Shown piece by piece: positions 23,259 through 31,689 of a DNA stretch of 48,623 bases. The notes beneath the pieces were generated by a model. That model searched no databases and was not told the origin of the DNA. It was given only the letters and a program-made list of their open reading frames with translations. Origin of the DNA: Nitrospira sp. (GTDB taxonomy: Bacteria > Nitrospirota > Nitrospiria > Nitrospirales > Nitrospiraceae). Numbering within the stretch: position 1 is the first letter of the stretch; each line of letters starts with the position of its first letter. The stretch lies in NCBI GenBank assembly GCA_005116885.1, contig SWDP01000039.1, positions 38,212 through 86,834 of the forward strand, in the 5' to 3' direction. A program made the translations under genes and the position numbers.

Positions 23259-25542
23259 AAGCCTCCTGGTTCAACGGCAGTTCGACGGAAAAGACCGCGC
23301 CCCCTGACGAACGATTCTCCGCCAGAATCTTGCCTCGATGGGCCGCCACCACGAGGCGGCAAAAATGCAATCCAAGCCCTCGTCCCATTCGAGTGTCTCC
23401 GGGATCTTTTCTCCTGCCAAACATCTCGAACAGGTGAGAAAGATCCTCAGGCGCGATGCCGGGGCCCTCGTCCGCAACCCGAATTATGACCTGGGAGGAT
23501 GATGTGTCGAGAGATTCTCGATCCGCCCATTCTCGCGCCTCCACGTGAACCGACACCGTAATCCTTCCTCCCTGTGGAGAAAATTTGATGGCGTTGTGAA
23601 CAAGATTGGTTAGCACCCGTAACAGGCGACGACGATCGGCCATCATCGCGACATCGTCTTCCGGCATTGCGACATGAAAGTCGATCCGTTTCGCGGTGGC
23701 TTCGGATCGGAAGAGCCTCATCACGTCGGTGACGAGGCCTTTGACCGACACCGTCGAATTCAAGAGTGGCAGCCCTGAGTAGCTTTCTTGATAGACATCC
23801 AACATGTCGTTGATCATGCCGAGCAACAGGTCGATGGTGAGGCGCATATCGTCCCACCATTGTCGGTGCGTAGCCAATTGCAATCCTTCATCTTGTTCAA
23901 GCAACTCCAATGTCTTCTTGATCCCCACCAACGGATTACGAATATCGTGAGCGAACATCGACGCAAACTGACTGAGCGAAGCGAGGCGTTCCGAACGGAT
24001 CAACTGCTCTTCGAGGCGCTTCTTTTCCGTGAGATCGCTCAGCTGGACCATGACAGAGATCGGCAATCCGGTATTCTCAACCGGCACCAGATCAACTTCC
24101 ATGATGAGCATACCCGCTGTCGGTGCAGGCATCTGCATCTCGCCGACTAACACTTCTTTCTTGGTAGCGATAACCGCTTCCAACAATTGGCGCAACCGGA
24201 CGCGATCCTCCTCCCGAAAGAGATCTTCCGCCTTCGTGCCGATCATCTGACCGGCCGATGCCGCCAGCTTCGTCTCTCCTCGACGATTGACAGCCTGAAT
24301 GATTCCCCCTTCGTTGACGAGCAATCTGGTCTCTGTCGAATGATCCCACAACATCCGATAATGTTCCTCGGAAATGACCAGTTCTTTGTTTGCCCGCTCG
24401 AGTTCAGCCACATACCGTCCCCGTTCACGCGATGTACGCTCCAGGCGCTCCGTTAATTCATCGAAACTCGCGGCCAAGGTATCGATCTCCACAATGTCGG
24501 CAGACTGCACGGCCATCATCGGCTTCTCACCACTCTGCTGTCCGAAGCGCTGCACACGCTCGACCAACGCGTTGATGGGCCGCACAATGCGGCGACCGAG
24601 GCGCCATCGAAGCAGGGCGACCACGGCAAAGACCAGCATACCGAACGCGACGAGCTTCCACAGCAATAGACGCAAGGGCGCATACGCTTCGTCGGGATCT
24701 TGGCGGACCAGAATGGACCACGTTTCCGCCTGAACAATGCCTGGTCGAAGCGCCACGGATGCGAACCCGACGATCCCGCCTCCTTGACCGTGAGCATCGT
24801 CCTGAACTTCCATCCATGCCGCATTAGGAGGAGTGAGGTTCGAGGCGAGTGAGTCTCTTAGCGGGCCTATCAGAGCCGTATGCCGTCCTGGTGGGAGAAG
24901 CGGGCAGGCCAACACCGTTCCCTTTGGCCCTACCAACATCACATGGCCGGTTTCGCCGATCCTGCTGCGAAGAACTGAGGTCAAGAGCTGGTCTTTCTCG
25001 ATCACCGCCTTGATCGCACCCAACACAATCCCGACCTCATCGACAATCGGCACGGCGATGTCCAACTCCCCATCGCCCCTTTCGTCGAGTCGTAACGCTC
25101 CCACCCCTAGTCGTCGCTGGTCAAAGACGACTGGCCACCAGGGCTGTCGACTGTACTGCGTCGTGGGGTGTCCGCTGGTCGCTCTACCGACGGAGCGACC
25201 TCGACGATCAAGAATTTCCAGCGACCGAAAATACGGCCGTTGCGACTCTTTCCACCGCTCAAGGACCTGGTGGTCAAACGTCAGCCTGGTACCTTCTCGA
25301 ACCGCTTCACGTACCTGTGGTAAGGAACTGAGCCGTTCCACCCACCCGACCTCTTTTTCGAGGATCAACCCAACTTTATCTGCGCTCTGGCGGGCAAGTT
25401 CTTGAAACCCGAGGCCGATGGCCTCGCTGAACGAATGTTTGGTCTGCCAATACGCATAGGCTAGACCCAATGCGCCGGAGAACAAACCGATGGAGAGGAC
25501 GGAGAGTGTGATCGAGCGCTGAAGACTGACCCGCTTCCTCAT
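23230..25542 (-). CDS. Membrane sensor histidine kinase (Cache-HAMP-PAS)
   Basis: Starting at MRKRVSLQ (25542) the protein has 770 residues (numbering below counts six more from 25560). TM1 is about residues 15-37, then a periplasmic double-Cache-like sensor (40-295) with FRSLEILDRRGRSVG and ERGDGELDIAVPIVDEVGIV. TM2 is near 300-318, HAMP 320-375, then a short coiled coil and a PAS domain (395-510). The HisKA box is FAHDIRNPLVG (H538), N-box NLVHNAIKFS, G1 DEGPGIAP, G2 GRGLGLHF. It overlaps its regulator gene by 29 bp. The ligand is likely a small organic molecule or ion, as usual for dCache, but is not identifiable here. Confidence 0.93.
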   Translation of the reverse strand: MRKRVSLQRSITLSVLSIGLFSGALGLAYAYWQTKHSFSEAIGLGFQELARQSADKVGLILEKEVGWVERLSSLPQVREAVREGTRLTFDHQVLERWKESQRPYFRSLEILDRRGRSVGRATSGHPTTQYSRQPWWPVVFDQRRLGVGALRLDERGDGELDIAVPIVDEVGIVLGAIKAVIEKDQLLTSVLRSRIGETGHVMLVGPKGTVLACPLLPPGRHTALIGPLRDSLASNLTPPNAAWMEVQDDAHGQGGGIVGFASVALRPGIVQAETWSILVRQDPDEAYAPLRLLLWKLVAFGMLVFAVVALLRWRLGRRIVRPINALVERVQRFGQQSGEKPMMAVQSADIVEIDTLAASFDELTERLERTSRERGRYVAELERANKELVISEEHYRMLWDHSTETRLLVNEGGIIQAVNRRGETKLAASAGQMIGTKAEDLFREEDRVRLRQLLEAVIATKKEVLVGEMQMPAPTAGMLIMEVDLVPVENTGLPISVMVQLSDLTEKKRLEEQLIRSERLASLSQFASMFAHDIRNPLVGIKKTLELLEQDEGLQLATHRQWWDDMRLTIDLLLGMINDMLDVYQESYSGLPLLNSTVSVKGLVTDVMRLFRSEATAKRIDFHVAMPEDDVAMMADRRRLLRVLTNLVHNAIKFSPQGGRITVSVHVEAREWADRESLDTSSSQVIIRVADEGPGIAPEDLSHLFEMFGRRKDPGDTRMGRGLGLHFCRLVVAAHRGKILAENRSSGGAVFSVELPLNQEAYAGHIADCR

Positions 25543-25639
25543 AGGGCACCGAAGAATCATGCCCGATGCTGGGATGGAGCTACCGCGGTCTCTTATTCCA
25601 ACGCTTCTGAGCCGCGAATGTCAAGAGCCCGCAATGTTG

Positions 25640-26568
25640 CCGTAAATATCCGACAGTCCGTAGTAGCCTATGGACATGCAGACACTTACTCCAATCACGC
25701 TGGCCGATGAGCTCGCCACTCAAGGCCTCAGTCATACGACGATTGTAATGCACCTGGGCCGACATCGAGAGACCATCGGACTCTGGCTCAAGGGGGGTGC
25801 GGCTGACGGGCTGGCCGGGTTTCTCGCGCGGTATGCGCAGGCCAAGAAGGGGCCCCGACGAGCGCGTCAGGTCCCGGCGACGATCAAGCGACTCATCTGG
25901 GCGCTGCGCATCCGTGAGCCCGAGTGCTGTGGCCAGAAGATCGCCTATTTTCTAGAGCGGGAGCATCAGATCTGGCTCTCCGTGCCCAAGATCTACGAGA
26001 TTCTGGCGGAGCAATACGTGATCCGCTCGAAGTGGCGCAAGAATCAGAAACGAGGGGCCGTGCCAACCGCCTCCGGTCCTCGAGTCGTCATTCAAATGGA
26101 TACGGTGGCCTTGGGTGGCGTGTTTGCCTTCACGGGAATCGATATCTACACCAAGGAGGCCGCGGTCATGCTGCGGCCCGCCCTCACCAGTGAGGATGGC
26201 GCGGTCTTTTTGCAGACCGCCATGGCCCACCGCTTTACGGGACGTGTCGCCGTGCTGCAAACTGACGGGGGGCCGAAGTGCAAGGGCTCCTTTGCCCAAC
26301 AGGCCCACGCCTATTGTGATCGGCATCGCATTGCCCGACCGTACAAGAAGAACGAGCCGGCCTATATTGAATGCTTCAACCGGACGCTGCGCAAGGAAGG
26401 CTTAGGCTGGGGAACCTATCGCGTGGAGGATCTCCCCCGCTTGATTCCGGAGGTGCACACGTTTCTCGACCGGTATCATTACCACCGGCCGCACTTGAGA
26501 TTGGTACCCATGCGACCTCCGCTCACCGCGCGATCAGCCCAGGAGGCCCGACTGTCGGATATTTACGG
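25640..26568 (+). mobile_element. IS481-like insertion sequence with 19-bp inverted repeats
   Basis: CCGTAAATATCCGACAGTC (25640-25658) is repeated perfectly as its complement at 26550-26568. The element is about 930 bp with one transposase gene, whose last codons (SDIYGE) are encoded in the right repeat. The true ends may lie a few bases outside. I could not identify a target duplication: the flanks TGTTG and AGAATA do not match. It looks intact and lies between the kinase gene and the YbaK-like gene. Confidence 0.85.
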
Positions 26569-26575
26569 AGAATAA
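25670..26575 (+). CDS. IS481-like DDE transposase
   Basis: A 301-residue transposase. The N-terminus is a Homeodomain-like HTH (LADELATQGLSHTTIVMHLG, RHRETIGLWL) followed by a second helical block (PATIKRLIWALRIREPECCG). The DDE/rve core has VVIQMDTVALGG (first Asp), VAVLQTDGGPKCKG (second Asp) and YKKNEPAYIECFNRTLRKEG (Glu, with the N-x-x-E pattern). The tail HTFLDRYHYHRPHLRL is typical of integrase-core transposases. It appears complete, without frameshift. ATG choice: a second ATG two codons later (MDM) is possible. Confidence 0.92.
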   Translation: MDMQTLTPITLADELATQGLSHTTIVMHLGRHRETIGLWLKGGAADGLAGFLARYAQAKKGPRRARQVPATIKRLIWALRIREPECCGQKIAYFLEREHQIWLSVPKIYEILAEQYVIRSKWRKNQKRGAVPTASGPRVVIQMDTVALGGVFAFTGIDIYTKEAAVMLRPALTSEDGAVFLQTAMAHRFTGRVAVLQTDGGPKCKGSFAQQAHAYCDRHRIARPYKKNEPAYIECFNRTLRKEGLGWGTYRVEDLPRLIPEVHTFLDRYHYHRPHLRLVPMRPPLTARSAQEARLSDIYGE

Positions 26576-26880
26576 TGCGGAGTCCAGGATAATATCATCA
26601 AGAGGCAACCAGCTCGATCTTTCGACGTGGATGGCAATGTTTCGGCTCTTCGGAACCGCTCCAGACCACTTCCTCCTCGATGTTGTGCATATATTTTCCT
26701 CAAGACTTGAACCGTGCAGACGGCGTATACTTCACACGTTGAGTGGCCGTCATGATCGCAGCGGAGCCTTGGTCATGGAACACGCCCAGCCACAACTACA
26801 TCGTTATCGGGCAGTCCTTCATCCCCCACGTTCAATCACAGACCTCTGCCGGAAACCAATCCACCACAGGAGGTGTCACC
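26576..26880. other. Intergenic region upstream of YbaK-like gene
   Basis: About 300 bp with no recognised gene. The right end carries CACAGGAGGTGTCACC, the ribosome binding site of the next gene. An in-frame ATG at 26743 extends that gene's frame, but the added residues are not protein-like. Confidence 0.45.
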
Positions 26881-27360
26881 ATGTCCATCTCACGAACACT
26901 CCATGCATATCTCAATCACGAACGAGTTCATTATGACGTGTTACCACACCCAGAAGCCTTTCGAGCCCTTGCCATTGCACAGATGCTCCATACCCCGGAG
27001 AAGAACGTGGCCAAGGTTGTGATCGTGAAGGTGGGTAAGCAGTTCGTGATGACGGTACTACCGGCAAGTTGGAATGTGGACCTCCATCGCTTGAGGACTG
27101 TCTTCGCGACACATTCGGTACGGCTCGCGACGGAAGATGAGTTCGCAAGCCTGTTTCCCGACTGTGAGTTGGGCGCCATGCCGCCATTTGGAAACTTATA
27201 TAAGATTCCGGTGTATGTCGATCAATCGCTCACCGAGGACGAGGAGATCGTTTTCCAAGCCGGGACCCATTTGGACGCGATCCGTATGCGCTACTGGGAC
27301 TTTGCCGCACTCGTATTTCCGGTGGTCACGGAATTCCATCGGTCACCTGTAGAAGTCTGA
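26881..27360 (+). CDS. YbaK/EbsC-type aminoacyl-tRNA deacylase-like protein
   Basis: The ATG at 26881 follows CAGGAGG and gives 159 residues. Pattern: SISRTLHAYLNHERVHYDVL, PHPEAF, VAKVVIVKVGKQFVMTVLPA, RLATEDEFASLFPDCELGAM and PPFGNLYKIPVYVDQSL. This is the YbaK fold with the K of VAKVV, and the G-x-x-P-P-F-G loop common to Cys-tRNA(Pro) and other mischarged-tRNA editing domains. Which misacylated tRNA it clears, if any, cannot be told from sequence. A stand-alone editing domain is common in bacteria. Confidence 0.9.
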   Translation: MSISRTLHAYLNHERVHYDVLPHPEAFRALAIAQMLHTPEKNVAKVVIVKVGKQFVMTVLPASWNVDLHRLRTVFATHSVRLATEDEFASLFPDCELGAMPPFGNLYKIPVYVDQSLTEDEEIVFQAGTHLDAIRMRYWDFAALVFPVVTEFHRSPVEV

Positions 27361-27444
27361 CGCGTCCGGCTCCAGGCTTTGGGTCGTGGAATGACCACGG
27401 AGCAATGCCCCCTCTGTTCGGCTCGTGCACGATCAAAACAACAC

Positions 27445-27475
27445 GGGCGACCTCCCACCGAGTAGGAGGTCGCCC
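27445..27475 (-). terminator. Hairpin, likely terminator (minus strand)
   Basis: An 11-bp perfect stem (GGGCGACCTCC, 27445-27455, with GGAGGTCGCCC, 27465-27475) and a 9-nt loop. On the minus strand it is followed by GTGTTGTTTTG, a modest T tract, 41 bp past the stop of the 27516-27758 gene. It may also serve the convergent YbaK-like gene. Confidence 0.65.
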
Positions 27476-27515
27476 ATGGATAGCCCTGAAAACGCAGCCG
27501 GTATTTAGTACGGGA

Positions 27516-27758
27516 TCACGTGCAAGCCTTTGCCATCAACGCCGCAGCGACCCGACCGGAAAGATGAGCCTGCCGGCCGGCCTCATCCGGGAAGGCGTCA
27601 AAGATACCGAAGGTAGACGGCCCCAGGCGGAGTCCGAACCAGGCCGTGGTGGCAGGCTCTGCCTGCACGATGGGCAGTCCGGACAAGAGAAAACTCTCGA
27701 CCTCTTTCTCTTTCCCTGGCTTTGCGTCCAGACGAACGAACAACGCAACCTTGACCAT
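27516..27758 (-). CDS. ABM-type dimeric alpha/beta-barrel protein, C-terminally shortened
   Basis: GGAGGCATATC precedes the ATG. The 80 residues read MVKVALFVRLDAKPGKEKEV, ESFLLSGLPIVQAEP, WFGLRLGPSTFGIFDAFPDE and GRQAHLSGRVAAALMAKACT. This matches a small antibiotic-biosynthesis-monooxygenase (ABM) fold family in which GIFDAF and H-L-x-G-x-V-A-A-A-L are conserved. Members I know continue about 15 residues past this point with another strand; here a TGA follows KACT. It may be truncated by a frameshift. Function unknown, possibly a small-molecule binding or oxygenase dimer. Confidence 0.75.
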   Translation of the reverse strand: MVKVALFVRLDAKPGKEKEVESFLLSGLPIVQAEPATTAWFGLRLGPSTFGIFDAFPDEAGRQAHLSGRVAAALMAKACT

Positions 27759-27934
27759 GATATGCCTCCGGCTGCTTCTGTGCGTTCAAAGACCTTTCAA
27801 CAATTCCCACATGACAGGATAGGCGTGCTCAACCAACGGCAGCGTTCGTTATTGCCGCGAGAGGGGAAGTCCTCGGTGAGAGTATCCGCCAGATTCCATA
27901 CCATTTTCCGCTCTGATAATGCGGTTAGCCCTAA

Positions 27935-28171
27935 CTACTCCCCACACGCTTGGGTCTTCCGATCCTCTAATGCTGAAAGCGAATCCTTTCGAATTTTTAT
28001 CTCCGCCGCTTTCTCACCCTCTGGAGCGCGCGCGTCTGTGTCAAGTGCCTCTGCCCAGAGGCGGGCCGCCTCAACACATGCCGGAGTGGGAGGCTTCTTT
28101 GAATCACATGCCGCAATGAATATGATGCACCCTAGCGCAGCGGTAATAGGTATGACAAAACGTGTGGTCAT
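27935..28171 (-). CDS. Small lipoprotein
   Basis: GGAGG lies 8 nt before the ATG at 28171, while the in-frame ATG at 28180 sits directly against it, so 28171 is preferred. The 78-residue product begins MTTRFVIPITAALGCIIFIA and has a lipobox ending in AAC (then DSKKPPTP). The Asp after the lipid Cys would, in enterics, favour inner-membrane retention. The remaining 50 residues are helical and charged (VEAARLWAEALDTDARAPEG, EIKIRKDSLSALEDRKTQAC). No family is recognised. Confidence 0.7.
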   Translation of the reverse strand: MTTRFVIPITAALGCIIFIAACDSKKPPTPACVEAARLWAEALDTDARAPEGEKAAEIKIRKDSLSALEDRKTQACGE

Positions 28172-28281
28172 TGTTTCCATCCTCCAATATTAGACGCCCA
28201 GCGCTTGCGTGTGCTGATCGCCATAGTACGCAAAATAGGGCGAAAAATTCCACTACGATTGTCGCGCCGAGAGAAGCCGCG

Positions 28282-28596
28282 TTAGCGAGCCTGCACCCGT
28301 CCAATTTTGCTATCGATCGCCCTCTGTAGTTTGTCTGCTGCTGAGGTCACGGCGAGTTCGAGGGTCGCGGCCTGATGGCTCACCGCAATAGGCTGGAGAC
28401 CAGCCAGTCTGGCTTCGAGCAAGCACCGTTTGTCGTCACCCTTCGATTTATGACTGTTTGTATCACTCAGGTGAGCCTCCACGCGAGTAATCCGGTCGGC
28501 AAATCGGCCTATAGCCCCCTCGACAGTGGACTGGACGAGGCGCACCACATCTTCACGTCCTGTGATGTTATTGTCGGTATTGACTTGAATCTGCAT
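28282..28596 (-). CDS. HPF/RaiA-like ribosome-associated protein
   Basis: GAGGGGGGTGAATTC precedes the ATG. The 104 residues follow the hibernation-promoting factor fold: MQIQVNTDNNITGREDVVRL (first strand and helix), VEGAIGRFADRITRVEAHLS (second helix and strand), KRCLLEARLAGLQPIAVSHQ (strands), AADKLQRAIDSKIGRV (last helix). It has no C-terminal dimerisation domain. In known HPF proteins this fold binds the 30S decoding area in stationary phase. Divergent members exist in many phyla, and a true ribosome role is probable but not certain. Confidence 0.82.
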   Translation of the reverse strand: MQIQVNTDNNITGREDVVRLVQSTVEGAIGRFADRITRVEAHLSDTNSHKSKGDDKRCLLEARLAGLQPIAVSHQAATLELAVTSAADKLQRAIDSKIGRVQAR

Positions 28597-29125
28597 GAAT
28601 TCACCCCCCTCACAACGCCATTCCTCGATAGACGAAACCCTAACTACCAGATCACTTTATCCATGACGATTCGTCATGAAATGGTTGAGCCGCACCGCGA
28701 GCCCGCATCCGGAAGCTTGTCGTAGCCGCGAATCGGCGATTACAGTAGAACCGTTCACGAATAATGCGGGCTAGGCTGAGAAATGTCAATCGGATGAATG
28801 TGTGGAGACCAGACCCCATTGTACCCCTCCATGGCCATTGCTTTCACAACCACAGTTCAAGTTGCACGACCAACTGGCGGTCATCAGTCAAGACCGACGA
28901 ACGCACGCCGCAGTAAAGTGGCGCTTCGAAACACACTGCCACGGCCCGCGAGAATGCCCGCGCTATAAGGCTGGTCCAGCCTATCGCGTTCAGGCAGGAG
29001 CCCTGAAATAGTTGATGTCGAGAAGATGGGTACCACGAGGCGCGTGGGTATTGAGGCCCACCCGTCAAATGTGTGATGAGAAGACTCGCCCGAAAAATTT
29101 GCAAGAACACCCTTCCCGATGGGAA
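28597..29125. other. Intergenic region with R2 copy c
   Basis: Contains the R2 element at 28649-28772. The remaining 350 bp up to the sterol-desaturase stop have open frames on the minus strand, none with a ribosome binding site or recognisable protein. Confidence 0.5.
28649..28772. repeat. R2 palindromic repeat, copy c
   Basis: The right end TTCACGAATAATGCGGGCT and inner AGCTTGTCGTAGCCGCGAAT match copies a and b. The left end is diverged (ATCACTTTATCCATGACGAT). At 124 bp it is the shortest full copy. Confidence 0.7.
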
Positions 29126-29944
29126 TCACACTTGGGTGCGGCCGGCATAGCGCCCAAGTGCTGCCACGAAAGGTAACCGGAGCATCATGAAGAGATTCAA
29201 GCACACCGGGGAACCGAGATGTTCCAAGCCGATCTTCATTCCCAACTGCCCTAAAGCCGGTTCTGCGCAATAGGTCCCGAATAGCCGGTCCCACCAAGGC
29301 ACATTAAATCCATAGTTGCTGTTGGTCTCGCGGGGATCTACTGAGTGATGGATGCGATGCATGTCAGGAGTCACGACGAACCACCGAAGAATCGGATCGA
29401 CGCTCAAAGGAATCTTTACATTGCTGTGGTTGAAGAGGGACGTGCCGTTCAGCACGATCTCGAAGGTAATGACCGCCAGCGGCGGCACCCCCAGTGCCAG
29501 CACCGCTACGCCCTTTACCATCGCAGAAATGACGATTTCCACTGGATGAAACCTCACCCCGCTGGAGACATCCAGATCCAGATCGGAATGATGCATCATG
29601 TGAAACCGCCACAAGATCGGGACCCAGTGAAATACTTGATGCTGCCAGTAGATGATAAAATCCAGAATGACCAGCGCGAACCCGAACTCGAGCCAGGCCG
29701 GCCCCTGCATCCAATTCAAGAGCCCCCAGCCACGCTCCTGCGCCATTGCCGCCACCGCGACCACCCCACCCATAAAAAACAAACGGGCAATGACCGTATT
29801 CAAGATCACAATCGTGAGATTGCCGCCCCAGCGGCAGAGCTTTGAGGCCAGCAACTTCCGTCGCGGCGCCAACAGCTCCCACGTCGCCATTACACCTAGC
29901 ACGGACAGGTATGACGCTACACGAATCAGGTCTTCAGACGCCAT
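29126..29944 (-). CDS. Sterol desaturase / fatty acid hydroxylase family membrane protein
   Basis: The ATG at 29944 has GAGGAG at 5-6 nt spacing and gives 272 residues; the frame start at 30004 is unsupported. Several membrane helices (for example VASYLSVLGVMATWELLA and FFMGGVVAVAAMA) surround three His clusters: QHQVFH, FHMMHHSD and HRIHHSVDP. Together these are the di-iron ligands of the family. Members hydroxylate or desaturate sterols, carotenoids, fatty acids or hopanoid side chains. The bacterial substrate cannot be read from sequence. A truncated phosphatase gene lies 71 bp upstream on the same strand. Confidence 0.9.
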   Translation of the reverse strand: MASEDLIRVASYLSVLGVMATWELLAPRRKLLASKLCRWGGNLTIVILNTVIARLFFMGGVVAVAAMAQERGWGLLNWMQGPAWLEFGFALVILDFIIYWQHQVFHWVPILWRFHMMHHSDLDLDVSSGVRFHPVEIVISAMVKGVAVLALGVPPLAVITFEIVLNGTSLFNHSNVKIPLSVDPILRWFVVTPDMHRIHHSVDPRETNSNYGFNVPWWDRLFGTYCAEPALGQLGMKIGLEHLGSPVCLNLFMMLRLPFVAALGRYAGRTQV

Positions 29945-30015
29945 GTCACTCTCCTCAAAAATGTCAAAATAACCCCGTCGACAATAAGAGACGTGAGCGG
30001 TCAAATGGATTCAGG

Positions 30016-30339
30016 TTAATCATAGATTCCTGGAACATTATTCAGCTCCCAGCGTTCTCGATCGACGCGACCGAGAACTTCCGCCTGAGACGGATGCTCC
30101 GGAAAGGGAAGCCGCGCATACTCGGGAAGATATGGATCACGGCCCCGCGCCATGGCAGCCGCCGCCGACAGCCCGGTGTCTTGACGAAGAGGCCACCCAG
30201 CCAGAGCGGTTCCAGTGCGACCGATGCCGGTAAAACAATGCACCAGAGCTCCGCGACTCCGCTCGACCTGAGTATCGATGAACGCGAGAACAGGCTCGAG
30301 ATCCGGTGGAGGACGGAAACTGGGAGTCTCAACGAAGGG
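30016..30339 (-). pseudogene. 5'-truncated dual-specificity (tyrosine) phosphatase
   Basis: The open minus frame begins at a TGA (30342-30340) and reads PFVETPSFRPPPDLEPVLAF, IDTQVERSRG, then VHCFTGIGRTGTALAGW. HCFTGIGRTG is the C-x5-R-T phosphatase signature, and the P-P-x-x-x-x-E-x-x-x-x-F-I-D helix before it is normal for small dual-specificity phosphatases. The N-terminal half, including the general-acid loop, is missing. The cut end lies 21 bp from a RAYT transposase unit at 30361-31276. A GTG at 30243 could still start a short product, but it would lack half the fold. Confidence 0.75.
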
Positions 30340-30360
30340 TCAAACCACAGGGGAAACCAC

Positions 30361-31276
30361 AGGGGTCACATCTTGTATTATAACTTCTACTCCAGCGCCT
30401 TGATAAGGCGGCTGATCGTAGCATAGTGTAAGCCGATGACCCGGCCGATCTCACTGAGCGTATACCCATGTTTCAGATAGGCCTGAGCCATGGCGATATT
30501 GCGCGCTGTCTTTGAATCTACCCCTGCTAGGAGCGTCTTGAGAGGCGGACGATGTACCAAACGTTGCCGCTTGGGGATTTCCTTCGTCGAGCACTCCTGA
30601 AGCTGTGGTGTCAGCCGTTCAATGAAGGCCTCGCTGCCTAACAATACCTGCCCTTTGACCTCTTCCCAGGGGCCAGGCATACCGATCCCGTCATGCACGA
30701 ACTTCACATACCGCCGCCGAGCGGTGGCTCTGGTGTCGGCGAACTGATTCAAAATCCAATCAGTGGCCAAGGCAGGCGGCATAGGGGCTAATCCCACCAT
30801 CGCACGGTAGCTACTCCAAGGGTAACGCTCCGGCGTCTTGACCATCTTTGCCCGCACCGGGTTGAGAACGATGTAGCGAGCCAGCTCCAGCAAATACCCT
30901 TCCTTTTCGACCAGGATAGCCTTAAATCGCCCCTGAAATAGATGCCCCACTTTTCTGTGGCGACGATTGAAGCGTTGAGTATAGACACCGTTTAACTGGC
31001 GCATGCCGCGGGAGAGATTGGGTAGCGGGGTTTCAATCAAGAGGTGCACGTGGTTGCCCATCAGGCAGTAGGCGTGACAGCGCCAACCAAAGCGCTCTAC
31101 CACCCAGGCCAGGGTGGCCAGGAACATCTCGCGGTCCTTATCATCGCGAAAGACTCGCTGGCGTGCATTGCCACGCGAGGTGACGTGATACAGCGCACCA
31201 GGGAATTCTATACGCAGTGGACGAGCCATGACCTATACTGCACCAAGCCAGTATCATATTACAAGATGTGACCCCT
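30361..31276 (-). mobile_element. RAYT transposase unit with 17-bp inverted ends
   Basis: AGGGGTCACATCTTGTA (30361-30377) is repeated as its perfect complement at 31260-31276. The two ends enclose only the RAYT gene, so the unit is 916 bp. Just left of it lie two copies of AACCACAGGGG (30347-30366). The unit separates a truncated phosphatase gene from a transposase remnant. The GGGGTCA end also matches half of the palindrome AAGGGGTCAGACCCCTT at 32093-32109. Confidence 0.7.
30387..31229 (-). CDS. REP-associated tyrosine transposase (RAYT, IS200-like Y1)
   Basis: A 280-residue protein with the Y1 transposase core: MARPLRIEFPGALYHVTSRG, YCLMGNHVHLLIETP (the HUH motif HVH), then MRQLNGVYTQRFNRRHRK (catalytic Tyr), GHLFQGRFKAILVEKE and YLLELARYIVLNPVRAKMV. 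The extra C-terminus (190-280) ends in a helix-turn-helix-like AYLKHGYTLSEIGRVIGLHY. RAYTs are single-copy transposases that mobilise or maintain REP palindromes. The gene looks intact. The start has only a weak ribosome binding site. Confidence 0.9.
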   Translation of the reverse strand: MARPLRIEFPGALYHVTSRGNARQRVFRDDKDREMFLATLAWVVERFGWRCHAYCLMGNHVHLLIETPLPNLSRGMRQLNGVYTQRFNRRHRKVGHLFQGRFKAILVEKEGYLLELARYIVLNPVRAKMVKTPERYPWSSYRAMVGLAPMPPALATDWILNQFADTRATARRRYVKFVHDGIGMPGPWEEVKGQVLLGSEAFIERLTPQLQECSTKEIPKRQRLVHRPPLKTLLAGVDSKTARNIAMAQAYLKHGYTLSEIGRVIGLHYATISRLIKALE

Positions 31277-31280
31277 TCAG

Positions 31281-31445
31281 ATGACGGACTGCGATCAAGC
31301 GAAGGTGTTCACGCTGCGCGAACGGTTGCTCAAGATGGCCGTGTGAGTCGAACGCTCGGTGCGCCGCATCGTGCTGCATCTGCCCCGCACGGCACCTTGG
31401 GGCACGACCTGGCAACGGGTGACCGTCGGCGCGGTACCAGGCTAA
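31281..31445 (+). pseudogene. Transposase C-terminal remnant (IS1380-like)
   Basis: The frame reads DQAKVFTLRERLLKMAV, an in-frame TGA (31344-31346), then VERSVRRIVLHLPRTAPWGT. The L-R-x-x-L-L-K, one or two small residues, then V-x-x-S-V-R-R-I-x-x-x-L pattern ends IS1380/IS4-type transposases. Only about 50 residues remain, with an internal stop. Everything upstream was lost where the RAYT unit now lies. Confidence 0.6.
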
Positions 31446-31689
31446 CCACACACCCAGGCTCGTGCAGGACGGTAGCGCAGAGGGATCAGACAGGAGACGT
31501 GTATCATGAATCTCCCACGCAGAGCGTGCAACGACCACCAGGCTGCTCCTAACAGAGAGAGTGGGGCCCCGCCGCCGCTATCAGCGACCGCGGGGGGAGC
31601 ATCGGAGTCGCTAACGTATCCAGAATGGTGGCCACTGACCCTCTGACCATCGTTCGTGAATAATGCAGGCCAGGACACCTTGAGCTTGA
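31446..31689. other. Intergenic region with R2 fragment
   Basis: Contains the R2 end CGTTCGTGAATAATGCAGGC (31651-31670) without the rest of the element. No gene is seen. It may be the right flank of the decayed insertion sequence. Confidence 0.45.

Noticed and set aside
28884-29297. 137-codon minus-strand ORF overlapping the sterol desaturase end
   Set aside because: It overlaps a well-supported gene in another frame and reads through non-protein-like sequence.
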